NCBI RefSeq assembly: GCF_900105905.1
Contig: NZ_FNSV01000005.1
Span: forward strand, 8,389,501 to 8,453,500
Origin: Rhodococcus koreensis
GTDB lineage: Bacteria > Actinomycetota > Actinomycetes > Mycobacteriales > Mycobacteriaceae
Reading direction: 5' to 3'
DNA length: 64,000 nucleotides
Made by a program: the position numbers and the translations under genes. Below are positions 1 to 8,749 of this stretch, one piece after another. Under the pieces are notes generated by a model that saw nothing but the letters and a program-made list of their open reading frames with translations, searched no databases and was not told the DNA's origin. Every line of letters starts with the position of its first letter. Positions within the stretch are counted from its first letter, which is position 1.

Positions 1-312
1 GCGGTCCGGGAGCACGACGCCCGGCTCGCGGAACTCCACGGCCGCGACGTCGTGTGGGTGGCCTGCTCGCACGGTGACGTCATCAAGTCGGTCCTCGCGG
101 ACGCCCTCGGCGCGCACCTCGACGGATTCCAGCGGATCGTCGCGGAACCCGCCTCCATCAGCGTCGTCCGGTACACCTCCACCCGCCCCTACGTGCTGAA
201 GATGAACGACACCGGGGCCGATCTGTCGGGGGTGAACGTGCCACCGGCGTCGGGAGACGGCGCCCGGGCCGAAGTATCCGGATCGGTGCCGGGCGGGGAG
301 GTCCGGTTGTGA
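1..312 (+). CDS. Histidine phosphatase family protein, C-terminal part
   Basis: This is the last 103 codons of a gene whose start lies before the window; the frame is open from base 1 to the TGA at 310-312. The motif SHGD, followed by a helix starting VIKSVLADALG, matches the second catalytic histidine block of phosphoglycerate-mutase-like histidine phosphatases. The position just before DUF3090, SCO1664-family and mshC genes matches the actinobacterial MSMEG_4193-type putative phosphomutase. The substrate is not known to me. The tail after about residue 80 is Gly/Pro-rich and probably disordered. Confidence 0.75.
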   Translation, partial: AVREHDARLAELHGRDVVWVACSHGDVIKSVLADALGAHLDGFQRIVAEPASISVVRYTSTRPYVLKMNDTGADLSGVNVPPASGDGARAEVSGSVPGGEVRL

Positions 313-440
313 TGATTGGGCGGACACCGCCGGTAACGATTGACGGATAATGAACGCAGCATGCTGCGAGGAACAGTCCGAGACGGAACAACGAGTGGGC
401 AGCGCCGCAGTAGGGCCCGGCTCCAGCTGAAGGAGGTGCA

Positions 441-1034
441 ATGTCACGCGCAATTCACGTATTCCGCACTCCTGACCGATTCATTGCCGGGACGGTGGGC
501 GAACCCGGCGACAGGTCGTTCTATCTCCAGGCAGTACACGAGGCGCGAGTGATCAGCGTCCTACTGGAGAAACAGCAGGTACAGGTCCTGGCCGACCGGA
601 TGGGACTTCTCCTCGAGGAAGTGCACCGCAGGTTCGGCACGGAGGTTCCCCCGGAAGGGGCCGAACTCGACGACTCCAGCCCACTCGTCACCCCGATCGA
701 CGCCGAGTTCAGGGTCGGCACGATGGGCCTGGGCTGGGACGCGGACGCCGGAGCCGTCGTCGTGGAACTGCTCGCCGTCAGCGAGACGGAATTCGACGAG
801 TCCGTCGTCCTCGACGACTCCGACGACGGACCGGACGCCGTGCGCGTCTTCCTCACCCCGCTGCAGGCGAGGGACTTCTCCCTGCGGTCCGAGCGGGTCA
901 TCGCCGCCGGTCGCGCACCGTGCCCGCTGTGCGGCGAGCCGCTCGCCCCGGAGGGACACATCTGCATCCGCACCAACGGGTACCGCCGCGGCCAGAGCTT
1001 CGGACTCACCCCGGAAATGGACGAGGAGGACTGA
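441..1034 (+). CDS. DUF3090 family protein
   Basis: A 197-residue protein with no assigned function. The ATG at 441 is preceded by a textbook AAGGAGG site at 430-436, so the start is secure. The C-terminal part carries a zinc-ribbon-like pair, CPLCGEPL at about residues 160-167 and then a His-x-Cys near residue 173, so metal binding is likely. DUF3090 proteins are found almost only in actinobacteria, next to a histidine phosphatase and an SCO1664-family gene, as here. That linkage suggests a shared but undefined role. It is co-transcribed with the next gene, whose start lies 3 bases after this stop. Confidence 0.85.
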   Translation: MSRAIHVFRTPDRFIAGTVGEPGDRSFYLQAVHEARVISVLLEKQQVQVLADRMGLLLEEVHRRFGTEVPPEGAELDDSSPLVTPIDAEFRVGTMGLGWDADAGAVVVELLAVSETEFDESVVLDDSDDGPDAVRVFLTPLQARDFSLRSERVIAAGRAPCPLCGEPLAPEGHICIRTNGYRRGQSFGLTPEMDEED

Positions 1035-1037
1035 CGG

Positions 1038-1841
1038 TTGCCTGCCGAGGAGTCCGATCCCCTGGAGTCCGGCGAGCTGACCCTCATCGGCCAGATCACC
1101 CACGCCAGTAACGCCACCCTGGTCTGCGACGCGGCCGCGGGTGAGAACACCGTCCGCTGCGTGTACAAACCGGTCCGCGGGGAACGCCCGCTGTGGGACT
1201 TCCCGGACGGCACGCTCGCCGGACGGGAGTACGCGTCGTATCTCGTGTCCGAGCAGCTCGGGTGGGGTGTGATTCCCCGCACTCTCCTGCGGGACGGTCC
1301 GTTCGGCCCGGGGATGGTGCAGCGGTGGGTCGACACCCCGGACCGGCACGCCGACGACACCGGCGGTCTCGACCTGGTCGACATCTGCGCGCCCGACGCC
1401 GTCCCCGAGGGGTGGTTCGAGATCTTGCGCGCCACCGACATGGACGGCGAACCGGTCGCACTGATCCACGCGGACGACCCGCGGCTGCAGCGGATGGCCG
1501 TTCTCGACGTGCTGATCAACAACGCCGACCGCAAGGGCGGCCACGCGCTCGAGGGTCTCGACGGTTCCGTCTACGGCGTCGACCACGGCATCTGCCTGCA
1601 CACGGAGAACAAATTGCGGACCGTGCTGTGGGGGTGGGCCGGGACGGAGGTGCCGGGCGCCCTCGTCGTCGACATCGCCGAACTGATCTCCTCACTCGAG
1701 GGCGACTTCGGCGCGCGGCTCGGCGAGCACATCACGTCCGGCGAGGTGGCCGCGCTGTACGAGCGCGCCGTGGACCTTCTCGCCGCACCCGTGATGCCCC
1801 GGCCGAACGGTCACCGGCCCATCCCGTGGCCCGCGTTCTGA
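1038..1841 (+). CDS. SCO1664 family protein (PI3/PI4-kinase-like fold)
   Basis: A 267-residue protein of the SCO1664 family. It starts at a TTG codon, which is supported by GAGGAGGA inside the end of the preceding gene with a 7-base spacing, so the two are probably translationally coupled. The family is annotated as having a distant phosphatidylinositol 3/4-kinase-like or HipA-like fold. Here the segment VLINNADRKGGHAL followed by YGVDHGICLH (about residues 158-194) looks like the catalytic N...D loop and metal-binding DH of such kinases. No substrate is known. Its conserved place between DUF3090 and mshC is typical of actinobacteria. Confidence 0.85.
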   Translation: MPAEESDPLESGELTLIGQITHASNATLVCDAAAGENTVRCVYKPVRGERPLWDFPDGTLAGREYASYLVSEQLGWGVIPRTLLRDGPFGPGMVQRWVDTPDRHADDTGGLDLVDICAPDAVPEGWFEILRATDMDGEPVALIHADDPRLQRMAVLDVLINNADRKGGHALEGLDGSVYGVDHGICLHTENKLRTVLWGWAGTEVPGALVVDIAELISSLEGDFGARLGEHITSGEVAALYERAVDLLAAPVMPRPNGHRPIPWPAF

Positions 1842-1900
1842 GCGACCCGTTCGGAGCCCGGCGGGCGGCGGCTCCCTCCGAGGCGGAAACGCGGGTCCAT

Positions 1901-1906
1901 TAGGCT
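1901..1906 (+). promoter_or_regulatory. Putative -10 hexamer of mshC (leaderless)
   Basis: TAGGCT ends 7 bases before the mshC ATG at 1914 and there is no ribosome-binding site between them. This fits a TANNNT -10 box with transcription starting at the ATG. Confidence 0.5.
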
Positions 1907-1913
1907 CGCTGTC

Positions 1914-3161
1914 ATGCAGTCTTGGTCCGAAACCGCTGTCCCGTCCGTTCCAGGCCAGGGGCCTCCGCTGCGGTTGTTCGACACCGCCGACCGGCAGGTG
2001 CGCCCCGTCACTCCCGGACGCACGGCCACGATGTACGTGTGCGGTATCACCCCCTACGACGCGACCCACCTCGGTCACGCCGCCACGTACCTGACGTTCG
2101 ATCTGGTGAACCGGATCTGGCGTGACGCCGGGCACGACGTGCACTACGTCCAGAACGTCACCGACGTGGACGACCCGCTGTTCGAGCGCGCCAACCGCGA
2201 CGGCGAGGACTGGGTCGTCCTCGGCATGCGCGAGACGGCTCTGTTCCGCGAAGACATGGAAGCCCTCCGGGTGATTCCCCCGCGCGACTACATCGGCGCG
2301 GTGGAATCGATCGGCGAAGTGATCGAGATGGTCGAGAAGTTCGTCGCGTCCGGCGCCGCCTACGTCGTCGACGACGCCGAATTCCCCGACGTGTACTTCC
2401 GCGCGGACGCGACGGAGCAGTTCGGGTACGAATCCGGCTACGACCGCGCGACGATGGACAAGTTCTTCGCCGAACGCGGCGGCGACCCGGACCGCCCCGG
2501 CAAGCAGAATCCCCTCGACGCGCTGGTGTGGCGTGCGGCCCGGCCGGGCGAGCCGTCCTGGCCGTCGCCGTTCGGTCCCGGGCGTCCCGGCTGGCACATC
2601 GAGTGCTCGGCCATCGCCCTCAACCGCATCGGCTCGGGTTTCGACGTCCAGGGCGGCGGCAGCGACCTGATCTTCCCGCACCACGAGTACTCCGCGGCGC
2701 ACGCCGAGTCGGCTACCGGGGATCGCCGCTTCGCGCGCCACTACGTGCACACCGGCATGATCGGTCTCGACGGCGAGAAGATGTCGAAGAGCCGCGGCAA
2801 CCTCGTGTTCGTGTCGAAACTGCGCGGCGAGGGCGTCGACCCGACCGCCATCCGCCTCGGACTGCTGTCCGGGCACTACCGGCAGGACCGTCCGTGGACC
2901 GAGCAGGTTCTCGCCGACGCCCACACCCGGCTCCAGTTGTGGAAAGATGCCGCCGCACTCGAGTCAGCGCAGTCCGCCACCGACACGATCGCCCGGCTGC
3001 GCCAGCATCTCGCGGACGACCTCGACACCCCGAAGGCGCTCGACGCCCTCGACGGCTGGGCCCGCCGCGCCCTCGACAACGGTGGTTCCGACACGAACGC
3101 GCCGAGCGAATTCGTTGCGGCTGTGGATGCCCTTCTCGGTGTGCGGCTTCGCCGCCCGTGA
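1914..3161 (+). CDS. mshC: Mycothiol ligase MshC (cysteine:GlcN-Ins ligase)
   Basis: MshC joins cysteine to the amino group of GlcN-inositol using ATP, the step before acetylation by MshD in mycothiol synthesis. The 415-residue length is typical. It is a class I cysteinyl-tRNA-synthetase relative: the HIGH-type motif is THLGHAAT near residue 50, the KMSKS loop is intact near residue 290, and the zinc/cysteine pocket is seen in YVCGITPYD and GWHIECSAIAL. It lacks the anticodon-binding domain of CysS, which separates the two families. The gene looks leaderless. Its TGA stop lies inside the left arm of a strong hairpin shared with the convergent jetC-like gene. Confidence 0.96.
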   Translation: MQSWSETAVPSVPGQGPPLRLFDTADRQVRPVTPGRTATMYVCGITPYDATHLGHAATYLTFDLVNRIWRDAGHDVHYVQNVTDVDDPLFERANRDGEDWVVLGMRETALFREDMEALRVIPPRDYIGAVESIGEVIEMVEKFVASGAAYVVDDAEFPDVYFRADATEQFGYESGYDRATMDKFFAERGGDPDRPGKQNPLDALVWRAARPGEPSWPSPFGPGRPGWHIECSAIALNRIGSGFDVQGGGSDLIFPHHEYSAAHAESATGDRRFARHYVHTGMIGLDGEKMSKSRGNLVFVSKLRGEGVDPTAIRLGLLSGHYRQDRPWTEQVLADAHTRLQLWKDAAALESAQSATDTIARLRQHLADDLDTPKALDALDGWARRALDNGGSDTNAPSEFVAAVDALLGVRLRRP

Positions 3162-3200
3162 GTACTTGTTAACCGCCCGCGGTTAACAAGTACTCACGGG
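3155..3200. terminator. Bidirectional terminator: 21-bp perfect hairpin
   Basis: The arms 3155-3175 and 3180-3200 are perfect reverse complements, separated by 4 bases (CCCG). The mshC stop codon lies inside the left arm, and the stop of the convergent jetC-like gene begins at 3201, immediately after the right arm. The stem can fold on either strand. There is no long U tract, as is common for actinobacterial terminators. Confidence 0.8.
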
Positions 3201-6200
3201 TCAGGCGAACTCGAGGGCACCCTCCGCGGGCGTCGGGACGCGCCGGCGCAGGGGCGAACCGAGCGCCTGCGCCAGGTCGGTGCCGTCGTGTTCGGCGAGT
3301 AGCTCACCGTCGGACCACACGAGCAGGGTGGCGCTGACGCTCTGCTCGGCCGTCGAGTGCGCCAGATCGTAGTGCGCGCAGCCCGGCACGCCGCCGTACG
3401 TGATCCACAGGTCGAACCCGGTCATGAACAGGTCGAGGTCGAATTGCACGCTGAGACCGAGCAGTTCGGCCCGGCCGTTGTCGTCGACGCCGGCGAACGC
3501 CTCGTCCAGCGCCAGCAGTCGCGGGGCGTGCGGGTCGGCGGAGTCGAGCATGACGTGCGCCGCGGCGAACAGCGGCAGGTGCAGTGAGACGGACTGCTCG
3601 CCACCGGAGAGTGCGCTGTGCCGGGCGACCGTCAGCCTGTCCTCGTTGCCGTTCCCGCTGATCAGGGTGAACGAGAACACCCGCCACCGCCGGTAGTCGA
3701 GGGCGGACGCCAGGATCTCCGGGTACGACCGTTCCGGGTGGGCAGCGCGGGCGGTCCTGATCTGGTGGGCGAAGTGGGCGCGCATCGTGGCGAGTTCGTC
3801 TGGGCCCAGCGCCGAGGTGTCGCGCTCGAGCAGTTTGGAGATGGCCTTCGCGCTGTCGTCGAGGTTGTCGGCGAGCACCCAGTGGACGCCGATAGTGTTG
3901 CCGGACGACATCCGCCGCTCCCGCATCTCGGTGCCCATCCGGGCGATGAGTTCGCGGGCGTCGACGGTGCGTTCGTGGATCTGCTGGGCGAGACCGGTGA
4001 GCAGCGCGTCCTCCAGGATGCGGCGCTCGGATTCGGTGAGCAGCAGTTCCTGATCGGAGCGCGCAGACGCGATATGGGCAGCGAACTCGCCGATCGACGA
4101 GTAACCCTCGTCGTCCTGCACCTGCACGACCGTCAGGCCGTCGGGCGCGTCCCACTGCAGCCGGTAGTCCTGGCCGGCAGCCGCGAGTTGTGCGTCGAAG
4201 TCCTGCAGCGCGGTGGTGAGCGCCGTCCGCGTCGACTTGCGTGCCGAGTCGCTGACCCGCACCGATTCGGTGGCGCCGTCCAGTGCGCGGAACAGCGCAT
4301 CCGCTTCGGGCGGCAGGATCGGAGTGTCCTGGTCGGCGTTCTGGATGCGGTACACCAGCTGTTCGGCGCTCATCCACGCCGCCGTACTGGCCGGCCAGGT
4401 GTGGCCGCCGTCGACGCCGAGGAGTTCGAGCAGGTCGCGCCGGGCGTACGGCGCGAGGTGGGCGGCGTCGGCGTGGGTTTCGGTGAGCGCCAGCCGAAGC
4501 GTCTGGACGGCGGTGTTGTACGCGCCCTCGGCTTTACCGATGGCCTCGCCCGCATCCTTGTCCGCCTTGCGGGCGTCGCGCTGCTCCTTCTTGCACGCCT
4601 CGATCCGCGCGTGCGCCTCCTCGAGTTGGCGGTCCAGTTGTTCGGCCCCCGCGCCCAGTGTGTCGCGGAGCGTCTCGAGACGCTGGATCTGTTGCGCGAG
4701 CACCTCTTCGGCGACGGCGGCCTCCTCCGCGAATTCCTCCGCGTTGCCGCGCGCCTCGTGCAGCCGGTCCTCGGACTGGCGCGTGTGCTCCACCTCCTTG
4801 CCGTGTTCGCGCCTGCACCGCTGCACCATCTCGCCCTGCTTCTCGAAATGCCGCACGGCCGCGGCGAGCGAGTCGATCTCGCGGGCGACGTGGGGAGTCC
4901 GGTGCGTGGATGCGGTGGCCCGGAGTTGCTTTTCCTTCGCGGACAGGTCGGCGATGGCCTGGTCGAGTTCGCGGCCGACGGCGGTCGCGGTGTCGGTGCG
5001 GCTGCGGAGCGCGCCTGCCGATTCGGTGACCTTCTTCAGCGCGGTGAGGATCGATCCGGTGCGAGGCAGGGCTTGTGCCGCCGCGGTCGTCCGCGTCAGC
5101 AACGCTGCCGCCGTATCCGCGGACGCCCGGGTGTCGTCGAGCCGCGCCCGGGTTTCCTCGAGCGTCCGGTCGAGTTCGGTGAGTCGGGCGGCGCGCCTGC
5201 GGGCCCGCGCGGTGGTTCCGATGTACTCCGCATCCGATTTCGTGTGCCGTCCCCGCTGGATCCCCTGGCGGTAGGCCCCGTCCCCGGCGACGCCCACCGG
5301 ACCCTCGGCGAGGTCGAGGGATTCGAGGGCGATGGATTCGAGGATTGCGCGCACACGATCGTCGGGGACACCGGTGTCCTGCTCGACGTCGAGGACGTCG
5401 GCGAGGGTCCTGCCGGTGGGCCGATCCTCGGCGGGAAGAGCCACGAGGAATTGTTCGGATTCGACGTCGGGGAGCGCGTCGTCGACGGTGACCCAGCCGT
5501 CGAGGAGATTCGCGGCCTCCAGTGCGGCCTCGATTCCCGCCGCGACCGCGGCGTCGACGCCGTCGGCGAACCGGACCAGACGCCAGAGCGGCGCACCGGT
5601 CAGCCCGGACCGCGCGTCGTGCCTGCCTGCCGGGAGCGGTGGGGCGTCGTCGTGCTCGGATTCGATTGCCGCGCGCGCCGATTCGTATTCGGCGATCGCC
5701 TCGGCCGCGGCGGCGGCGTCCCGGTCGTACTGCTGACGACGCAGCCGGAGTGCGTCGACGGCGTCCGTGGTCTGCTCTGTCAGCGTCTCCGACAGGGTGG
5801 CGGCGTCGTCGTCGCCGATCCCGCGGAGGGCGCCGTCCAGTGCGTCGAACAGCGCAGCGGGCGCCTCGATCTCGGCGTAGAGGGACGACTGTTCCGTCCA
5901 CCAGGAGCGGAGTTCGGTGGCGCATCGGCTGCGGGCCGATTCGACCGCGGTCTCGGCTTCGAGGACCGCCACCGTCGCGGTGTCGAGTTGTTCCTGGCCA
6001 CGACGTGCCGCGTCGTCGGCGCGGGTCCGCTCGGTGGCGGCCTTCTCGACGGTGGCGAGCGCGGCCCGGACCGCGCGCAGGTCGCCGTCGCGTTCCTCGG
6101 CGTGCCCGCGCAGCGCCGCGGTCAACTGGTCGGCGCGCGCGTCGTCGGGGAGTGCGGTCCAGGTGATTCCGGCGTCCTCGGCGGCGACGTGAAGTTCGTC

Positions 6201-7358
6201 TTCGGCGTGGGCGAGCGCCTCGACGGCGCGGGTGACGGCGTCGCCCGCCTTCTCGTGCTCCTCGGACCGCTGTTCGAGGGTCGCCTTGGCCTTCTTTGCC
6301 TTCTCGGCCTGCAGTTCCGTCGACTTCTCCAGCGTCGACACGGCCTGCGCAAGGTCGTCGAGTTGAGTCCGCCCCTCGTAGGCGGTCGACCGTTTCAGTG
6401 CGTCCAGGGTGGCGTTGGCCTGGTCGAGTGCGCGGTCGGCGGCGGTGAAGCGTTCCTCGGCGGCCTCCCGGCTCGCCTGGCTGCGCGCCCGGTCGGCTGC
6501 CGCCCCGTGGAGGGCGGTGATGCCGGATCGCACCGCGTCGAGACGGGTTGCGAGTTGGTCGACGTCCGTACGCGCCTGCTGGCGAAGGTATTTCGCGTAC
6601 ACACCGACGAAGCTCTGCGCCGCCTGATCCGCCGCCGCCAGCCCCTCGAGCGCCCGGCCGACCTCTTCCATGTCGCTGAACGAGCGCGCCGCCTCGAGGA
6701 CGAGCTGTTCGTCGAGGGGTCGCAGACCGTCGGTGAGCGCCTGCGACAGTCCCTTGGGGTCGAGGTTCTTCGCGAGCTGGGGGCGGCGCAGCGTGAGGAT
6801 GAGGTTGATCAGCTGGTCGTAGCGCTGGACACCGAGCCCGAACATCCGGGCGTCGATGGCGGCGCGGTAGTCGAGCGGCCGGTCGGTGATGGAGTCGGTG
6901 CCGATCTGCTCGCCGAGTTGCTTCTTCGTGAGCGGACGGTCGTCGGTGCCGAGCAGGGAGAAGTCGACGCCGACCCGGCCGTCGGCCACGAAGTACCAGC
7001 GCGTGACCTTGTCGTTGGTGCGGGAGGCCCGCATGCCGATGCCCACGGTGACGGCCTCGGGGTCGTCCTTCGCGCCGCGGCAGAACTCCATCCAGACGTA
7101 CGAGTACGCGCTCTCCTGCCCGCGGTACAGGAGGTTCGACTTCATGGTCCGTTCCTCGCCGGCGAACGGGTTGAGACGCCGCGGTTCGATCCTGCCGTCG
7201 AAGACGAACGGGAACAGCACTTCGAGCGCCTTGGTCTTGCCGGAACCGTTGGGGCCACGAAGAACGAGGCGGCCATCGGCGAAGGAGAACTCCTGATCCC
7301 GGTAGTCCCAGAGGTTGATGATCCCGGCTCGGGTGGGCCGGAAACGCGCACTCGTCAT
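3201..7358 (-). CDS. jetC: JetC-like SMC/MukB-type ATPase (TIGR02680, Wadjet II)
   Basis: A 1385-residue SMC-like ATPase. The N-terminus has Walker A GPNGSGKT at residues 35-42. Long helical, Ala/Glu/Arg-rich coiled-coil arms flank a hinge-like region near residues 550-700. The C-terminus has the ABC signature LSGGEQ at about 1250 and Walker B LLALDEAF at about 1281-1288. This order and size match TIGR02680, the SMC subunit of type II Wadjet plasmid-defence systems, known to act with kleisin-like JetA and KITE-like JetB by loop extrusion. ATG 7358 was chosen because it overlaps the jetB stop (ATGA) and begins the family-typical N-terminus; an open frame to 7619 is only overlap with jetB. JetD, the nuclease, is missing downstream. 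Confidence 0.92.
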   Translation of the reverse strand: MTSARFRPTRAGIINLWDYRDQEFSFADGRLVLRGPNGSGKTKALEVLFPFVFDGRIEPRRLNPFAGEERTMKSNLLYRGQESAYSYVWMEFCRGAKDDPEAVTVGIGMRASRTNDKVTRWYFVADGRVGVDFSLLGTDDRPLTKKQLGEQIGTDSITDRPLDYRAAIDARMFGLGVQRYDQLINLILTLRRPQLAKNLDPKGLSQALTDGLRPLDEQLVLEAARSFSDMEEVGRALEGLAAADQAAQSFVGVYAKYLRQQARTDVDQLATRLDAVRSGITALHGAAADRARSQASREAAEERFTAADRALDQANATLDALKRSTAYEGRTQLDDLAQAVSTLEKSTELQAEKAKKAKATLEQRSEEHEKAGDAVTRAVEALAHAEDELHVAAEDAGITWTALPDDARADQLTAALRGHAEERDGDLRAVRAALATVEKAATERTRADDAARRGQEQLDTATVAVLEAETAVESARSRCATELRSWWTEQSSLYAEIEAPAALFDALDGALRGIGDDDAATLSETLTEQTTDAVDALRLRRQQYDRDAAAAAEAIAEYESARAAIESEHDDAPPLPAGRHDARSGLTGAPLWRLVRFADGVDAAVAAGIEAALEAANLLDGWVTVDDALPDVESEQFLVALPAEDRPTGRTLADVLDVEQDTGVPDDRVRAILESIALESLDLAEGPVGVAGDGAYRQGIQRGRHTKSDAEYIGTTARARRRAARLTELDRTLEETRARLDDTRASADTAAALLTRTTAAAQALPRTGSILTALKKVTESAGALRSRTDTATAVGRELDQAIADLSAKEKQLRATASTHRTPHVAREIDSLAAAVRHFEKQGEMVQRCRREHGKEVEHTRQSEDRLHEARGNAEEFAEEAAVAEEVLAQQIQRLETLRDTLGAGAEQLDRQLEEAHARIEACKKEQRDARKADKDAGEAIGKAEGAYNTAVQTLRLALTETHADAAHLAPYARRDLLELLGVDGGHTWPASTAAWMSAEQLVYRIQNADQDTPILPPEADALFRALDGATESVRVSDSARKSTRTALTTALQDFDAQLAAAGQDYRLQWDAPDGLTVVQVQDDEGYSSIGEFAAHIASARSDQELLLTESERRILEDALLTGLAQQIHERTVDARELIARMGTEMRERRMSSGNTIGVHWVLADNLDDSAKAISKLLERDTSALGPDELATMRAHFAHQIRTARAAHPERSYPEILASALDYRRWRVFSFTLISGNGNEDRLTVARHSALSGGEQSVSLHLPLFAAAHVMLDSADPHAPRLLALDEAFAGVDDNGRAELLGLSVQFDLDLFMTGFDLWITYGGVPGCAHYDLAHSTAEQSVSATLLVWSDGELLAEHDGTDLAQALGSPLRRRVPTPAEGALEFA

Positions 7359-8749
7359 GCTGTGATGTCCTCGCTGTCGTTCGCTGAGCTCTGGAACAGG
7401 TCGATCTCCGGTGTGCGGTCGCGGATCGTGACCACCACACCGCGGTAGCGGGCGAGCGCCGGGAGCGCGAGCACGCCGCCCGGCACCGCGGCGGTGAGGC
7501 GCAGCCGCTCGAGCAGCGCCAGAGCGGCGCGTCCCAGACCGTCGGGGTCGGCCTGCCACCCGGCGGCGAACGTGCGCCCGAATCTGTCGGTCAGGGTCCG
7601 GACGGTGTCGGTGATCCACTGGTCCTCGACGACCGGGAAGAGCCGGTCGGCGGGGGCGGGCTCCTCGGGTTCGACCCCGTCGTGGCCTGCCAGGCTGTCG
7701 AAGATCCCGGACTGCGGAATCGCGCTGTCGACCTGTTCGACCAGGTCCTCGGACCGGCCCCGCGGCAGCGGCATCCGGGCCGTCTCCGGCGTGTCGGGAT
7801 CCAGGACACGATCGGCGATCTCCCCCGCGAGCAGCAGCGCGACCTGCGCGACCGTTCCCGTCCCGGGGAACCGGACGTCGGAGAGCCGTCCGGAGGAGTC
7901 GATCATCGCGACGCCCTCCTCGCGCCGTTCCGCGACCAGTCCGGTGAGCAACTCGACATCGGCTGCGGTGCGGGGGAGCGCGAGCTGCACCAGTTCGTGA
8001 TCGTCCAGGTCGGCGGCGTAGACGACGGGCCGTTCGACGAGAGCGCGCCGGACCCGCCGCGCCGTCTCTTTCACGTCGACCGTCCGGGACGTCCCGAACT
8101 CCGCGGCGTCGTCGTCGGTCATCGAGTCCGCGCCGGCGAGCAGACCGCGGATGGAGCGGAGATGCTGCAGTGCGCGCGGCGGCCGGAACAGGGCGATGAC
8201 GACGGACCGGTCGATGTCGTAGAGCGCTTCGCCCGCATCGGGATTGGCGGCCCAGCCGCCCGCGTCACCGTCGGCGAGGGCGATCGCGCCGCGGGCCGCG
8301 AGCCAGCCGACGGCGTCGACGAACGCGTCCCGGTCGGACGCGCGTTCGGTGGACAGGTCCACCCCGTCGACCTGCGCGGCGTCGGCGGCGACGTGATCGG
8401 CGAGTTCGGACAGGGTGATCTGGTTGCCGGCGCGACCCAATGCGGCCAGCGCCAACGCGAGGTAGGCGTAGCGGTACCGGTCGAACGTGCGGTCGGTGGC
8501 CGTCTTGGCCGGGGTCCCGGCGTCGAGTCGGTCGCTGACCGTGAACAGTCGGGCGGTCGTCTCGGTGACCTCGAGCCGGTACCCGAAGAGCGTCATCAGA
8601 TCGTCGCGCAGTTCGGTGGCCCACCGGCGGAGCAGGGGAAGCGCGATGCGATCCGGATAGGTCTGCGTCACCAGATGATTCGACAGGATGACGCGGGCGG
8701 CGCGCTGATACGAATCGAGGGCGAGCGGTGAGATCTCCCGTGCCTTCAC
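7355..8749 (-). CDS. jetB: JetB-like protein (TIGR02678/DUF2398, Wadjet II)
   Basis: A 464-residue protein that I assign to TIGR02678/DUF2398. The assignment rests on the N-terminal pattern of a winged-helix region (RWATELRDDLMTLFGYRL, then FDRYRYAYLALALAALG near residue 95) and on its place between jetA and jetC. In the Wadjet family this is the KITE-type dimer that links the kleisin to the SMC heads. It starts at GTG 8749, overlapping the jetA stop by 4 bases (GTGA), and its own stop overlaps the jetC start (ATGA), so the three subunits are translationally coupled. No frameshift or truncation is seen. Confidence 0.82.
   Translation of the reverse strand: MKAREISPLALDSYQRAARVILSNHLVTQTYPDRIALPLLRRWATELRDDLMTLFGYRLEVTETTARLFTVSDRLDAGTPAKTATDRTFDRYRYAYLALALAALGRAGNQITLSELADHVAADAAQVDGVDLSTERASDRDAFVDAVGWLAARGAIALADGDAGGWAANPDAGEALYDIDRSVVIALFRPPRALQHLRSIRGLLAGADSMTDDDAAEFGTSRTVDVKETARRVRRALVERPVVYAADLDDHELVQLALPRTAADVELLTGLVAERREEGVAMIDSSGRLSDVRFPGTGTVAQVALLLAGEIADRVLDPDTPETARMPLPRGRSEDLVEQVDSAIPQSGIFDSLAGHDGVEPEEPAPADRLFPVVEDQWITDTVRTLTDRFGRTFAAGWQADPDGLGRAALALLERLRLTAAVPGGVLALPALARYRGVVVTIRDRTPEIDLFQSSANDSEDITA

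Noticed and set aside
3618..7448. A 1276-codon plus-strand open frame antisense to jetC
   Set aside because: Arg/Gly/Val-rich composition with no domain signature, no ribosome-binding site, and jetC on the other strand has full SMC motifs. It is a shadow frame of a high-GC gene.
7359..7619. Longer start for jetC
   Set aside because: The added 87 residues overlap jetB almost completely and are Arg-rich; the family-typical N-terminus begins at ATG 7358.
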